From Ilex aquifolium (lineage: Eukaryota > Streptophyta > Magnoliopsida > Aquifoliales > Aquifoliaceae), in assembly GCA_951799425.1 (NCBI GenBank), contig OX637393.1, positions 25,624,744-25,688,743 on the forward strand: a stretch of DNA of 64,000 nucleotides, read 5' to 3'. Below, one piece after another: positions 44,013-56,492 of this stretch. Made by a program: the position numbers and the translations under genes. The notes beneath the pieces are model-generated. The model was not told the origin of the DNA. It ran no database searches and worked only from the letters and a program-made list of their open reading frames with translations. Position 1 is the stretch's first letter, and every line of letters begins with the position of its first letter.

Positions 44013-44512
44013 AATCTTTTTTTTTTTTTTTTTTGTAAAAGAGGAATTTAATTCCAAAATTGAAGAATTTACAAGAAACAACCACCAAATTTGTTCTAAA
44101 GTATGAAAGTTGGCTTTAACCCTTAAATGGGTTAAAACAATCTTAACTAAAATTTGTTTGAAACTTGAAGCAAAATCAAATTCTGCCTACAACATTAAAG
44201 TCCTAGCTATAAACCGAAAACCAACCCTTGAAAGGCAGCATGGGACATTGGGAAGCTGAGCTACGAGAATTGATAGGCAGATCAGAGCTCTTGGCTTGAC
44301 TGAATTTGAGCTGAAGGAGCAGTCCATAGTATCTGCTGAGGAAGAAGAATTCCTGAAACAGCCGAAAAGTCTTGGATAAAACCAACCCTTGGTATCTTCT
44401 TGGACATCCAACAGACAGCCTGCCATTAAGGCAGACATCCTCTCTTGCAGCACATTCCTTGAACTGGGGAAGATAGAAGATCCATTTCAATAATCGAAGT
44501 ACAATTCTCAGT

Positions 44513-44520
44513 ATAAAAGA
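44513..44520 (+). promoter_or_regulatory. Candidate TATA box upstream of small Lys-rich frame
   Basis: TATAAAAG 48 bases before the ATG at 44561. A weaker TATAAAGA (46320) precedes the sister frame at 46426. Confidence 0.3.
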
Positions 44521-44560
44521 GAACCAAACCTCTTCAATCCAATTCACTCCATCCTTCACC

Positions 44561-44827
44561 ATGAAACGAAAAGCAGAATACCCACTGGACAAGGGCCGTA
44601 GAGCAAAGTTCCCAAAAAAATTCATGAATGAGGTACCAGAAAGAAATCTGATATATCATCGTCGAGTACAATACTCAAGAGAAGAATTCAGCGAACAGGC
44701 AGCTGACCACGTTTCAGCATTTTTAAAAAAGCTTCTAAAGTCACAGGAAGATGACATTCCACCACCAGGAAAGGCAGGCAATGCAGTAGTAAAAGAACCC
44801 CAAGGAGGCCCATCCACCAGTCAGTAG
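44561..44827 (+). CDS. Small Lys-rich hypothetical protein 1 (88 aa)
   Basis: An 88-residue hydrophilic frame starting M-K-R-K-A-E, rich in Lys, Arg and Pro, with clusters (G-R-R-A-K, P-K-K-F) that could serve as nuclear signals. The frame at 46426-46713 is its homologue: both start M-K-R-x-A-E-x-P, share (E)-E/N-V-P-E and an A-A-(D/E)-x-(V/I) helix, and differ mostly at third codon positions at the 5' end. Both lie antisense within LINE-type 3' regions at comparable places. No family recognised. Confidence 0.3.
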   Translation: MKRKAEYPLDKGRRAKFPKKFMNEVPERNLIYHRRVQYSREEFSEQAADHVSAFLKKLLKSQEDDIPPPGKAGNAVVKEPQGGPSTSQ

Positions 44828-45345
44828 ATCAGATCTTCACATCTTCCTTAAACCATCCTTCTCCACAACACATACCCACAGAAACCTCCAGAACCAGATA
44901 AGAAGCAATGAACACCATACAGAACTCCAAATTCCAGTTAGAATAACTGTACTTTGTCTTTTGAATGGATTTAAGACACTTCTCCATGCATTTGATATAA
45001 AGTGTTGTGTTATTCTGTATACCTCCATGGAGTTAATGAAATTCAAATCACAGCCCTTTGATTTTCACACTTGTATGCAATAGCTATCCAATCCCCTGTT
45101 TTTGGTCAGAAACCATCATCCTTCATCCTGCTGTAACAAAGTTCGAACAGACAAAGGCAAAATATCAGCTATAGACAAAACAGTGTATCTTCCAGTTTCT
45201 ACTGCATAAGATGCCAAGTCAGCAATGCCATTTGCGTTCCTGTATATATGTTTTATCTGTACACTAGAAATAACCCGTGCCTGAAGACAAAGTGTAACTA
45301 AAAAATTTAGAATATTAAATTTTAACGCAAAATAATCAAGCACTG

Positions 45346-45605
45346 AACTCGAATACGTACTTATATGAAAGCCTAAACTCGTCCTATATCACGTGTCTAA
45401 AGTCACTATAAACACGAAATAATCAAACCACACTCAAACAATTTCGGAATTAGCATCCAACGAAAAACCTTAGACACAGCGGTTTGTGCAACTAATCTAA
45501 GGGCAGTAGCTGGTAGTCCTTCATTCTCTCTCTTGTCTGAGTGCCAGTTCCACACAATTATACTAACTTAATAAGGAAGAAACCCAATATGGTAGTGAAA
45601 TATAT
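45346..45605. other. Non-coding spacer
   Basis: No supported feature between the two LINE fragments. Confidence 0.5.
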
Positions 45606-48140
45606 TTTTTTTTTTTTTAATTAAAACCCATTGTGGGTTATAGTATAGAAAAAACACCAAGATTACAAGAAGCAAAAGGCAGAGCCTAAACAAAAGAAAG
45701 GGGCAAGAAGCCAAAGTTGGTTTTAACCCTTCAATAAGAAAAAGGAAACAAAATCTTTGAATGGTCAGATGAAAGGCGCCAAGTGAGCTGAAAAGTCAGC
45801 TGGAAAACCAATAAAACCAGCTGAGAGTCCAGCTGAGGGCATGATCAGAAGAAACTGGATCCAAGAGAAAGCCAAGAAACCAGCTGGGAGCTTCAAAAAA
45901 GGCGTAGATGCTTGGTCAAAATGGAACAAGATTCCAAAAAAATGCCCAAGCCGTAGGAAAGCACTGAGCTGAGGGCGAGCTGTGAGAGTCTCCATGCTGT
46001 AGTGAGCTGCGAGCAAGGCAGTAAAGGAGGAAAAAATGAGCCTCCTTTAAGACAAGGATCCAGGGAATCCAAAAGCCAAATCAGAAGGAGAACCCAAGAC
46101 TGAGCGGGGAGCTGGGAGAGTCATCCATCTAAAGTGTGCTGTGCTCAGGGCAGTTAAGGGGAACAAAGAGCCTCCATAATAAATAGGAAAATGCAAAGCA
46201 GAGGTGCACTAAACTGCCATCAGAACCGAGTGACATGTACCGAAGACAAAAGGGCATATGCATCTGGAGCATTAAAGAGATGCACTGTACAGAGTCCAAG
46301 GGCAATGCATCCAGCAGGTATAAAGATCCAACGACTGAGACAGAAGAAAAACTTGTAAGCTGGTCCAGAAAATCTGAACCTCTGCAAATCATAAAACGAA
46401 ACTTCAAACATCTCCCAAATCCTAAATGAAGCGTACAGCAGAGCAGCCAGAGAAAGGCGATCAACTTCCCGTAAAAATTCCCAAAACATGTCCAGAGGAG
46501 GTTCCAGAAAAAGGTCAGGAAAATCAAGAGATCCCAGTAGATGAGAAGACCAGTGGCAACGAGATATGGAGAATAGCAGCAGAGCTTATAGGTCGTCTAT
46601 ACATTGAGGACCCAATGGATATTGAGAAGGAGGGATATCAACTGCGGAAGCCACTCCCAAGAGGTGCATCAAGAACAGAGCATCCGAAGAGTCCCTTGAG
46701 CAAAGAACAGTAGAAAACCAGGAGACCACACACTGCACACAACCACAGTCAGACGAATCCCCCAAAGGAAGACCACAAAATTAAAATGAAGCTCCTCTTT
46801 CCCAAACAAACTCCAAATGAAAATCTGTAGAAATGAGATGATATCCCTGAAGAGGGGTAGAATGTGAAAACTTGAAAATATAAAGGAATATGAATTTTGG
46901 ATGGATGAATCTGTGTTTTTTCCTTGTGCTTGAAACATAAAGAATGATCTGAATAAACGATACTGCCCAGAACACCAAGCAGCAAATGCACCATTACTCC
47001 AATCTTGTTATTACCCAAAAGATGAGCATGGACACACCTCTGATTAAAAGCATGACTAAGATAGAGGCCTTTGAAGCATCTGCATATTATCAAGAATCTA
47101 CAAAACGCATCATCAACAAATCCAATGATCTCCCTTTCTTTGTTCTTGTCTCACTCTTTGAATGATGGAATGTGAAAGGCAACATGGGTCTCGCAGAAAG
47201 ATGAACGAGAAAGGAACTTGAGGAAGTCTCCAAAAGGGGAAGGACCGAAGACAGCCTTGTTTCAGCTATGATTTACAGGAAACTTATAATAATAGGAGAA
47301 GGGGGGGGGAGTAGAAAATAACAGAATGAACGTCAATGCCCTCAATTTGAATGTTAACTTTTTCTCCCCCTTTCACAGTGAACTCAGAAGCTGGTTTTGG
47401 TAGTCCATTTTGTAAATCAATGGCCTGATTCAGTCGACCATACTGAACTGGAACATCCTATGGCCTAATAAACTTGATCAAAGAACCAAACCCACTTTAA
47501 ATAAAGGACCTAGAATAGTAAAATGTGAAGATGATCAATAATTAGAGAAAACAGGATACAGGAAATAGGCGAACAGAAGAACAAAACCCCAAATAATCAT
47601 AAGAGCATTTAACAAATGAAAAGTAAACAATCCTAGAATGGAAAATTGAACAGAACGCAAAACGCTTTTTCTATAAACAGAAAACACTGATACAACCCAA
47701 CAGAAAATGCATTAAAGATGATCTATCACGAGCAAAATAGGAGCAAATCAAAGGGTGAACATAAAAAAACCTTTAAATCAAATAAAATTGTGCAAAAAAT
47801 GAGCCAAGGTACTTTCTTAGCAACGGTAGGCGAGAGGTGAATAAATTGTCGAAAGCCCATCCAGATATGGGGGATGCACTCTGCATTCATCTTAGTACCT
47901 TGCCCATAAAAATTAGCAGCAGCAACAGCAGATTGCTATGTGAAACAAACTCAGAATAAGTTGTCCATTGAACATCAAAATGACACAATAAATCTGCCAA
48001 TGCATTGGCCTCTATATACACATGCCTAAACTCATACTGCATACCTCCAAGCATCCCCCATATCTGTTGATGTAATCAGGTGTGTCAAAGCTTGCTATAG
48101 CAGGTTTCAGGCTCTATTTGGAGATCATATACACTTTACC
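45606..48140 (-). mobile_element. L1-type LINE 3' fragment (minus strand), second copy
   Basis: A poly-T tract at 45608-45621 marks the poly-A end. The bases beyond it (A-rich, then TACAAGAAGCAAAAGG, 45664-45680) resemble the 60135-60160 copy. At 47900-48060 the minus strand encodes an RNase H end (F-R-H-V-Y-I-E-A-N-A-L-A-D-L-L-C-H-F). The 2.2-kb stretch between has no long minus-strand frame but includes the plus-strand frame at 46426. The 5' boundary is uncertain. Confidence 0.55.
46426..46713 (+). CDS. Small Lys-rich hypothetical protein 2 (95 aa)
   Basis: A 95-residue hydrophilic frame, homologous to the one at 44561-44827 (see there). It starts M-K-R-T-A-E, has P-V-K-I-P-K and E-E-V-P-E-K-G-Q, and an amphipathic stretch R-I-A-A-E-L-I-G-R-L. 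Acidic and basic residues alternate. No known domain recognised. Translation is unproven. Confidence 0.3.
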   Translation: MKRTAEQPEKGDQLPVKIPKTCPEEVPEKGQENQEIPVDEKTSGNEIWRIAAELIGRLYIEDPMDIEKEGYQLRKPLPRGASRTEHPKSPLSKEQ

Positions 48141-48582
48141 AAACTCCCTCTGGTGGTATAATTGGTAGGCCACATCATTAAAACTGCTACCTTATGTCTT
48201 TTTGCCCTGTAAACAACCAACACAAAAAAAACACATCAGGACCACTGCTACCCAGGGACAGCAACCATGTCACCAGACATACTATAGCTGATTATTGATC
48301 ATCAAAACAAACAATCATATGAGCACGATCTCAAACTCTTAAACATTTTCCCTACTGCATCACCACAGGTAGTATATTTGATTTGATATAAATGCATATG
48401 CCTACATACAGATCCACCGTTACAAATTCAATTCAATATTGATTAAAATGTTCAGAACTGTATATTCATCGGTCTAAAACTGTAACTGTACATATGAAAG
48501 AAAACAAATCATGTAATCAGTTTGTCCACCACCAGCAGATACACGGTGTCTTCCTCGATTCTCCAATGAAACAATACACACG
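48141..48582. other. 3' flank of the second Ulp1 gene
   Basis: Non-coding, without a supported feature; probably contains the 3' untranslated region of the minus-strand gene that ends at 48583. Confidence 0.4.
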
Positions 48583-51500
48583 TCAAGGTGTGTGTAGTGT
48601 CATATGTATGATCCTATCTCTGACAGTGTTCTCGTCAGCGGTGACCAAGTTAATAGCGATTTCCGTTCGAATGTCTTTACTCCTACCCTGCATTTAACAT
48701 ATTCAAACCATTAAACATAACACTTGAAGTTTTTTTTTTTTTTTTTATTTGTACGGATACAGATATGCGGCAATGTCATCACGGAAGATTTATTGTTATT
48801 CACCTTTACTGTAAAACCTTGCCCCAAATGTGCTGATTGCATCATCTTCACAACGAAAATTCCGCAATCATTTCCATTGTCTTGTACGGGCATCCATGCT
48901 GGTTTCACAACCTGGAACGTGCGCAAATTGTGTTTAAAATCGGCCGCCCTACTTGCAAGAATGTCGTCCAACACCTCAATCTACAAAAAACAAGTTTGGA
49001 ATATAATTGGCCAAATTAAAAAAATTTGTTGACAAGTATCATATACTAAATGAAAACATTAAGTATCTTACAACTCTATTCGCATTTGTGCGGCGAACAT
49101 TGTTTCTTTTTGGATTTGGCAGAGGGTCGAGTATGAATGTTTGTTTCTCCTCTATATCCACAAAAAGTAGATACCAATGTGATTTTTCATCGTTCATTGG
49201 GATATAAATCTACATACAGACAAACAATTATTCATAATATACACTAACTTACAAACAATTAGAACACGAATTAAAGCAGTATAGACTACCTTTGTAGTTG
49301 ATGAAAAATCAGGAAGTTGAAGGCGACTAAACTTCTTTTTTTTCTTAGTTACCCTTGCACCTTCACTGCGGGTGCGGCGGCGTGACGTTGGTTGTTCATC
49401 CATTCCCATGGCTTGTTGCTGCATACAGTCACAAGCTTACACACATTAATTTGTTTGTCACATGACCCGAACTGTGTATTGCATAATGCAACTAAAAATT
49501 GTGCATAACTGATGACAACATATACTTACAGAGAAGACTGTAGGTAAGTACCATCGTCCCCTTTGCGGAGCGATGCAGGCACACATATCAATTACCTAAT
49601 AACATTGTTTACACGATATTTTAGTTTCATTATCATAACGTAACAACAATAACAGTGAAGAAATTAACTTTCACGAACAATTCCACTAAGCCATTTGTTC
49701 GGGGCAAGGGTCTGTAACACCTCCCTCGTTCCTGCATCATGGTCACCAACTGATACCATTCGCTCACTACACGTAAACAAAACCAATTAAGTTTATGCAC
49801 AGGTGGTGTATTGGAAAACGATCAAACTAGCACCCGTTTCAAATAATGCCATGGACAAACATAAAAAGTACAACAGCACATACTCAGATGGCAAGTGTTT
49901 GTCAAATATGTAAAGGTAGATTGCGCGTTCGACATCATCATCGATATGGGTTATTCTTGGGAACACCACATCTGCCATCTACAAAGCAAATTAGCGTATA
50001 ATTCATTCAGCTTCACACTCACCTGAAAATACATGTTGAATTTTTAATAAACCATATCAATATAGCATACTTCATTTGGTTGGTCTCCCTCTACAGCATC
50101 TGCATCATCCAAATCAACCTAAAATATAAAGTTCGCAATTGTCAGTTCACGTCAACAAGTAAGCAGTAATGGATGTCGTTAAACAATGAACAACACATTT
50201 TAAGGTTGCACCAGTACAACGGATTTAATACACACCTTTGTCAGATCAATTTCATCTTCTTCTTTATTTCCCCCCATTTCATGTCTGACATCCTTCGCAT
50301 TCCCCGAGTTATCAAGAAATTTTGACATCAGCTGTCCTATATCACCCAGTCGTTTATCCATCACAGACAAAGTAGTTGTGCAGTTTGATGCAAAAATATC
50401 AAACTTTTTTTCCATGCGCTCTGCAAGAACCTCAAGTCTACCAACTCTTATCCGCAAATCCTAAAAAAAACATACGTAATAATTCACAGTACAGTCAAAG
50501 ATTTGCAGATCAATATTATGTTTATTATGAAAATTTATAGATTAGACATGGTATATGTACATACGTCAGCAACTGCTTGCTGGGATGCAGTACCAAGTGC
50601 ATCATCAATGATCTCCTCCTCCACAAAAACATCCAACTACAACAAGTAAAACGAATGTAATGACATGCTTGTCAAATACTATTTAAGACTATACCATACA
50701 ACAGTGCTTTTTGGGGAAAAATTGTCTTGTATGGAGAAAATTTATACCTCCTCCAGATGGAACCCGCCACAAGTGAAGATATCATTCATTCTTTTATTGA
50801 CCTCGCTGTCACCCCACTCTACAATCCGGGGTACCTCACGAAAAACCATAGGAATGATGGTTTGCCCTCTCGGTGTAACTCGTTCAAGATAAAAGACCTG
50901 CATACAAAAGAAACTGAAGACAATAAAACACTATTTACCATTGGTATACAACATACACATTAACAAACACGTCCTGTATAAGTGCTTTACCATCAGAACA
51001 ACAAGACAACCACCCAGTGATCCCCGCCCGGATGCTTGAAATTTTGTAATGCCTTCAAGGACTTCATCAAATACGAACTTGCACCAATTTGTATGTCGTA
51101 ATGAAGGCACATCAACAACAGTGTGTAATGAAGCAACACTTAGCGTTAGTCTCATTGTTGGACGAAGCATACAAGCAATAATATATAAAACAGACAGCCT
51201 TATAAAATCGTCAGAGGCATCTGTGATTGAACTAAGGCGCTCCGACAAATGTTTCACAGATACCTCCGGTTGTCCGTTAAATATAGACGTACAAAGGTCC
51301 TGAATCCTGTCCTTTGTACCCGTGGTGACCACATTTGTCCCAGAAAATTGCAAACCTAGTATGTAGGTTACATCTTGTGGGCTGAACTTCGCCCATTTGC
51401 CATACAAATTGAAAGCACAACGCTGGGGATCAAATCGTCCAGCCAACCATGCACACAAATCATGCCTGATATAAGTGCATGCTATGTTCAGCAATCCTCC

Positions 51501-51803
51501 CAAGCCAATTTCGATGATGGCTTGTTTTTGTGCGGCATTTATATTTGATGCGAATTTTTTGAGTCTTTTTGGTGAACATCTGGTCCCCACATAATGCTGT
51601 ACACATTAAGTAATTGAACAATTAATACGGAACGGCACATGTGAAGTTGAATAAACTAATGATGCATATGCTTAATTTTCTCCATAACTAAATGTAACGA
51701 TGTATAACATACTTCTACATCTGTATGGCCTAAACTATCCGCACGTCGTCTTCTTTGTCTCTTCCCGGACGTGGAGGTATCAACCACTTGTTTTTTCTTT
51801 GGC
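48583..51803 (-). CDS. Plant-mobile-like / Ulp1-type protease (C48), paralogue 2
   Basis: Inferred minus-strand exons, 5' to 3': 51803-51713, 51596-50991, 50897-50748, 50636-50565, 50460-50236, 50118-50071, 49978-49884, 49766-49679, 49595-49530, 49418-49290, 49209-49072, 48980-48804, 48687-48583 (TGA). Phases agree; the start exon is not found. The first exon is Lys/Arg-rich (P-K-K-K-Q, G-K-R-Q-R-R-R), a likely nuclear signal. The 606-base exon equals in length the one at 39733-40338 and both contain G-T-R-C-S-P and G-G-L/M-L. A coiled-coil exon follows. The C48 domain has His (49177-49179), Asp (49126-49128), Gln and Cys (48864-48866). No stops occur in about 660 codons, suggesting selection or youth. 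Transcription converges with the first Ulp1 gene. Confidence 0.82.
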
Positions 51804-53218
51804 CTGGTGCAATTTTTTTGTCATATAATAAGAATACTGAAAAATACCATTAACAAATATTCTAAGCCCAATCAAATGTGTTTTACATTGTGTTTGATGC
51901 AGAGTTAATTACAGCTGTTTAACAACAATCTGGCTAATAATACGAATCACCGGTACCTACAAAACACCAAATATTTGATTAGATTTGATTATAAAAGTCA
52001 TTTGGGCTATGTGGAGCATGGAGGGAATCATGACAGTTGTTAATCTTGTTTTTCATTTGCTACTTTCGCTTAGTGATGGCATATCCATGAACTTCAAAAT
52101 AATGATGTCAGACCAATCTAAACTTCTAGAGCTTCAAAACTCTTTGACCTTCTTTTGTTAAGGTATTAATTTGGTTGAAATAAAATTAAGATGACCATTA
52201 TCATGTGTGTTTGACGTTTACCAAATGGAATAATGACTCACATCCTTCAACCGACAATACAAAGGAAAAAAATATATTATTAGCCAATTTCCTGTTAAAG
52301 CAATATGCACTCGTATTCATATAAAATTATTTGAACCAACACACAATTATACGAATAGATATACACAACACAAGGAATTGTGAACACCTTACAAGTATTT
52401 CGATTCCATATCTTGCTTCTCCCCATTGTGCACAGATGTACAGGATGAAAACATTAAAAAGATCCAATATAATATTCATACTTTTAGAAAACTGATTTCA
52501 TTTCCCATAGATGAATTTTTCAGATGAAGAAGTACTTTCTGAAAATAATTTTGGGCTGCTTATTCACCTAATATCTAAGTCTGGTTTCTCATAAGATATG
52601 AAATTTTTATTAATAGGAAGAGAAGTAAAACAATGGCGGACAATGAATCAAACTTTTTAACAATAAAGAATAAATAAAACAGTTACAATATTCATCACTG
52701 AAGTCACTGCAAAGCAACATTCCTGCACCGTCTACACAAAAGGGCAGACTAAACAGAAGAAACAAAAGACCCTGTTGAGCACTGTATTTTTTATTTTTCA
52801 CAATGAACATATTGCAACAGAGGAAGAACTTAATGGTTACTGCACATAGGAAGATTAGATTGAAGGACTCTGAATAAAAATCACCAATAAAGTTTAAAGT
52901 TGTGCTCATTTGGAAAAGAACAATGACATAAGCACATCACCTCTGATGTAACGATTTCGAAAATAAACCTTAATAACTGTTTGACAAGATTTAGGAATTC
53001 TGTACACCTAACGAATTATGCTATTTGGATTCCTGGAAAGGAAAAAAAACAATGTATAATAAATAAAAAAGAAACTACCAATATGGAAAATACACTGATC
53101 CCATTAAAGAATTCAATTTCAAGTCAACATCTATCATTACCATCTTCCCTAAGAATCCGTCACAACAAACCAACTCTAAGATTGTGTTAGAAATGTAGCA
53201 ATGAGAAGGAAACTCTGC
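51804..53218. other. 5' flank and spacer of the second Ulp1 gene
   Basis: AT-rich, with no reading frame I trust. The start exon of the minus-strand Ulp1 gene and its promoter should be here. I looked for a second HMG box and did not see one. Confidence 0.4.
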
Positions 53219-53352
53219 TTAGTCTTTATCGGGTAGGAAGTCGGGTAGGAATACCACACCTGTCGGGTAGGGTAGGCCAAGAAAAAATTCTTCCGCAAAG
53301 TATCGGGTAGGAAGACGGAAGAGCATATTTCCTACCCGTAGGGTAGGGTGAA
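53219..53352. repeat. TCGGGTAGG short dispersed repeat
   Basis: The word (T)CGGGTAGG occurs four times (about 53229, 53241, 53266, 53303), with an inverted CCTACCCG at 53332-53339. It may be the end of a small transposon; unresolved. Confidence 0.5.
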
Positions 53353-53575
53353 CACCTCTACTCATGATCATATAAATACATTGATTTCCAGGTCACAGAT
53401 AAAAAAGTAGAATAATTCTAGAGACATAACAAGGAGAAGCATAAAACAAAACATGACCCACAAGAAATCCATTGATAAGATAGAACAAAGAATAACAATG
53501 AAACCAGAACAAACAAAGACCACATAAGTCCTATACCAACAATGAAAAAACTAAGTGAAAAATAAGAGACCTTAC

Positions 53576-53914
53576 CTTCCAAGCCAGAGAAAATCCCAGA
53601 TGATTTGCGAGAGAACTGCCCAATACCCAACACGCTAAACAAAGCAAAGCGGCCAAAGAACCAGCTTTCTTATCCAAAAAGACATAGAACAAAGCATAGG
53701 TCAGAGCAAATAAAAACCCGAAATTCAGAACCAAACCATGAGTGTACAAGAACCCAATTTGAGAGAGATTGAAAAATGGAGGCAGGACATAGAAAAGAAC
53801 AATAAAGGTAAAGAAAATTGGCCACACAAACAACATATGAATCAAAACATTCACTGGGTTGGTGTGGTATGCCCCGTAGAAGGCAAATTGCTTCTCAAGA
53901 TCAAACAATCTTGT
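53576..53914 (-). pseudogene. Captured first exon of a DUF962/Mpo1-like membrane protein gene
   Basis: On the minus strand about 110 residues follow the N-terminal half of the eukaryotic DUF962 family (yeast Mpo1, plant ER proteins): F-D-L-E-K-Q-F-A-F-Y-G-A-Y-H, N-P-V-N-V-L-I-H, then three to four hydrophobic membrane segments. The His in F-Y-x-x-Y-H is part of the metal site of this dioxygenase family. The exon ends at a good donor (GGAAG/GTAAGG at 53576). No initiator ATG precedes it (TAG at 53915-53917), and no later exons are seen downstream. This suits a gene fragment picked up by the element. Confidence 0.75.
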
Positions 53915-54280
53915 CTAGAGTTTCATATTTGAGTTTTATACATGACTGGGCATCAACCGCAAACAAGAGGAAATTATAGTAATAGAAGCTAGTGCAGTCG
54001 TTAATGCAATTCTACTGGTCGTATGCTAACCACATGTAGGATTTGAGAAAATGTCTAGAGGAAACTATAAAAAAAGGGACAGAATTTCCCAAGATCAATT
54101 AGGCATTAAAACACTTGAAAAAAAGGGAAAGAATATACTTGGCGGAAAACAACAAAGTGAACATTCATTGAGCATTAAAACACTTGAAAATAGGAAAATA
54201 ATATACTTGGAGGCAAGCACAAAAGCCGTAAGATAAAGCAGGTTACCATATAATCCATACAAGCTCAAATGGGCTGAAAT

Positions 54281-54440
54281 GGGGCATGAATCCATACAAT
54301 CCATAGAACCCATACAAGCTCAAATCCATCCATACAAGCTAAAGCAGATAAAGATGGGGCATGAATCCATACAATCCATAGAATCCATACAAGCTCAAAT
54401 CCATCCATACAAGCTAAAGCAGATAAAGATGGGGCATGAA
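54281..54440. repeat. 75-bp tandem repeat, about 2.2 copies
   Basis: GGGGCATGAA occurs at 54281, 54356 and 54431, each followed by repeats of CCATACAAGCT. The period is 75 bases, a multiple of three, so open frames on both strands here are artefacts. Confidence 0.9.
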
Positions 54441-56492
54441 ATTGCAATAGCTTTGTCTTTAGTTAATCGTAGAGCTTGGAAATGGGCTGAATAATATCCT
54501 CAAATGACTTTCCCACATAGAAACAACAAGAAGTACAACAAAGTCCCAAACAAATAACCAGTGCAGCCGTATGCAAGAGAACCAAGCAACCAAAGCAGAA
54601 AAATATCCTTTCCACTCAACCTAGCACCGACTCATGTTTCACAGGTTTCTTTTGTAATGGATTTATAATCTTTTGTTATCCTTTCCACTCCTTGCTTTTT
54701 ATAGGCTGATTTATAACCCTCACCAACAAGATGGCCCAGTAATTCGTCCACTCTATGATTCATCTAAGAGTCCTGTTGAGGACATGTGCTTCCCATTGGC
54801 TACAAGAGGGACCCGACAGAGTGGAATTGGGGGAAGCACTTTCGAAAAATAAATGCAAGAGAGATTGAGAAGTGAAAACAGTGGAATTGTGAATGGAAGG
54901 AGGCTGAATCGAGTGCATATCTAATTGAGGCAATTCATCAAACATATTGTGAACAATTAAAAGAAACTCATCTCAAAAAATTTCAAGAAGTCAATCTGTT
55001 CACAGAAAGCAAGAGAAGAGAAAACATATATTGGAGGAAGGAAGACATACCTGAAGGAGGAAGGAAGACCGTTCACAGTGCAGAAATGGAGTAGAACTGG
55101 ATAAATGGAGGAAGACAGGCTGAGCGGGAGACAGACTGGCGAGTAACTGGCCCTCACCAGATCTGGCGAGCAATTTAGCTTCCTAGATTTTGGCGAGTGC
55201 ACTGGCGAGGGCGTTGGAGCAGCAAAATATGAAATTTGCTCGCCAAAATGGGTAAAAGGTATGCACTAGCGAGGGCGATGGAGATGCTCTAAGAGAAAGA
55301 GAGAGAGAAAATAAGGCAAAATAATGGGAGGTTAACGATTGGGGGATTTGGGCGGGCAAATGGGCGGTTAATTTTTTTGTTTTCAATTTCAATTTTGAAT
55401 ATGACATTAATTTTTCATATTCTGTTTTTTAAAATTTCATACATGGGGTTAAAAATCGAGCAATGGGATAAAAAAAAAATTATAATTTAAAAATAAAAAA
55501 TTTTTTTTACTATATTCCAACTAACATAACATGTAATATAATGCATCCAAAAAAAATTATAATTTGAATTTAATTTATCATAGTAATTGAGTATAATAGT
55601 AAAAAAAAATTGGAAGCAGAGAAAAATTTTTTTTACAATTTTTCACAATCCAATCCAATCCAATGGGTACAATCCCCGTATCTAATTTGGTAACGGAATT
55701 ACAATGATGTGCAACACATGTACGACACGATTAAACGACAAAAAGCATAAAAAATTAAATACCTTTTCGTATGATAGCAGTTCTCATTCGTGTGATAAAC
55801 GGGTAACCCGTCATACACGTTTATTAATTAATATATTTTCAGGTGATTCCTGTCAACCCTTTTAATACTCGTCTATCAATTTAATAGCATTACTACAAAA
55901 TATCATAATAATACCTATACAAATTTTATCCATAAATTTTATTTTTTAAATGTGAAAAAAAATAAATATATATTGTATTTAGGTACACCCATAGGATTTA
56001 CAAATGTTCTGTGTATATTTGAACTCAATTGTAGTAAAAGGCTTACAGTTTGTATGAAAAGTCATGCAATCTTAATTGTAATTTATTATTATATAACATT
56101 AACACCTTCCAGCCAGAGACAAGACTCCCATTTACTCATCCTCAACCACCAGTAATTACCATTTGGCTTGGCAAAAGGTATTGTAATACCCGTGAACCAA
56201 CTCCATCAAAACAACCTTCCTTCAATATCTACATCTGTTAAGGGGGAGGAAGAGACGAAATCAAACAGGTATGTCATCCAACCCAAATTATTATGAATGT
56301 ATTTTTTTTTTAATACATAAGAATAATGTTTGATTTTGTGTTCCTTACTATGATTCAATTATTTTCATAAATATATGTCAACACTGCATTTTTTTTCATT
56401 TACTTTTCCAACAATTATTTATTTTTGGAACTGTATTTGTATAATAATAATAATAAATACAAAAAATTGCCATTTTAGGTTTGCAGCATAAA
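54441..56492. other. Spacer upstream of the FAR1/MULE transposase
   Basis: Contains a cluster of TGGCGAG words with GGAGATGCTCTAAG at 55279-55292, a string often seen at ends of small plant DNA transposons (low confidence), an AT-rich stretch (55400-55640), and an inverted GGGTAACCCG pair near 55800. The leader of the transposase gene probably has an intron ending at the TTTTAG at 56473-56478. A promoter was not pinned down. Confidence 0.4.

Larger units (their letters stand above)
44013..45345 (-). mobile_element. L1-type LINE 3' fragment (minus strand)
   Basis: A poly-T run at 44017-44032 is the poly-A tail on the minus strand. At 45116-45343 the minus strand encodes the end of the RNase H domain of plant L1 LINEs (I-K-H-I-Y-R-N-A-N-G-I-A-D-L, then a trailing V-E-T-G-R). 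Between them is about 1.1 kb of 3' region that includes the plus-strand small frame at 44561. The 5' part of the LINE is missing, as is usual after incomplete reverse transcription. Confidence 0.65.

Noticed and set aside
46129-46527. 132-residue hydrophobic minus-strand frame
   Set aside because: It is the antisense shadow of the Lys-rich frame and its leader at 46426; Leu/Phe richness is expected from the complement of Lys/Glu-rich sequence.
51804-52900. A second HMG box upstream of the minus-strand Ulp1 gene
   Set aside because: I looked for the R-P-P-x-A-x-x-x-F and E-K-x-K-Y strings in all minus frames and did not find them; the visible 5' exon is a basic stretch instead.
54265-54494. 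Repetitive frames on both strands with M-G-H-E-S-I-Q-type repeats
   Set aside because: Product of the 75-base tandem repeat.
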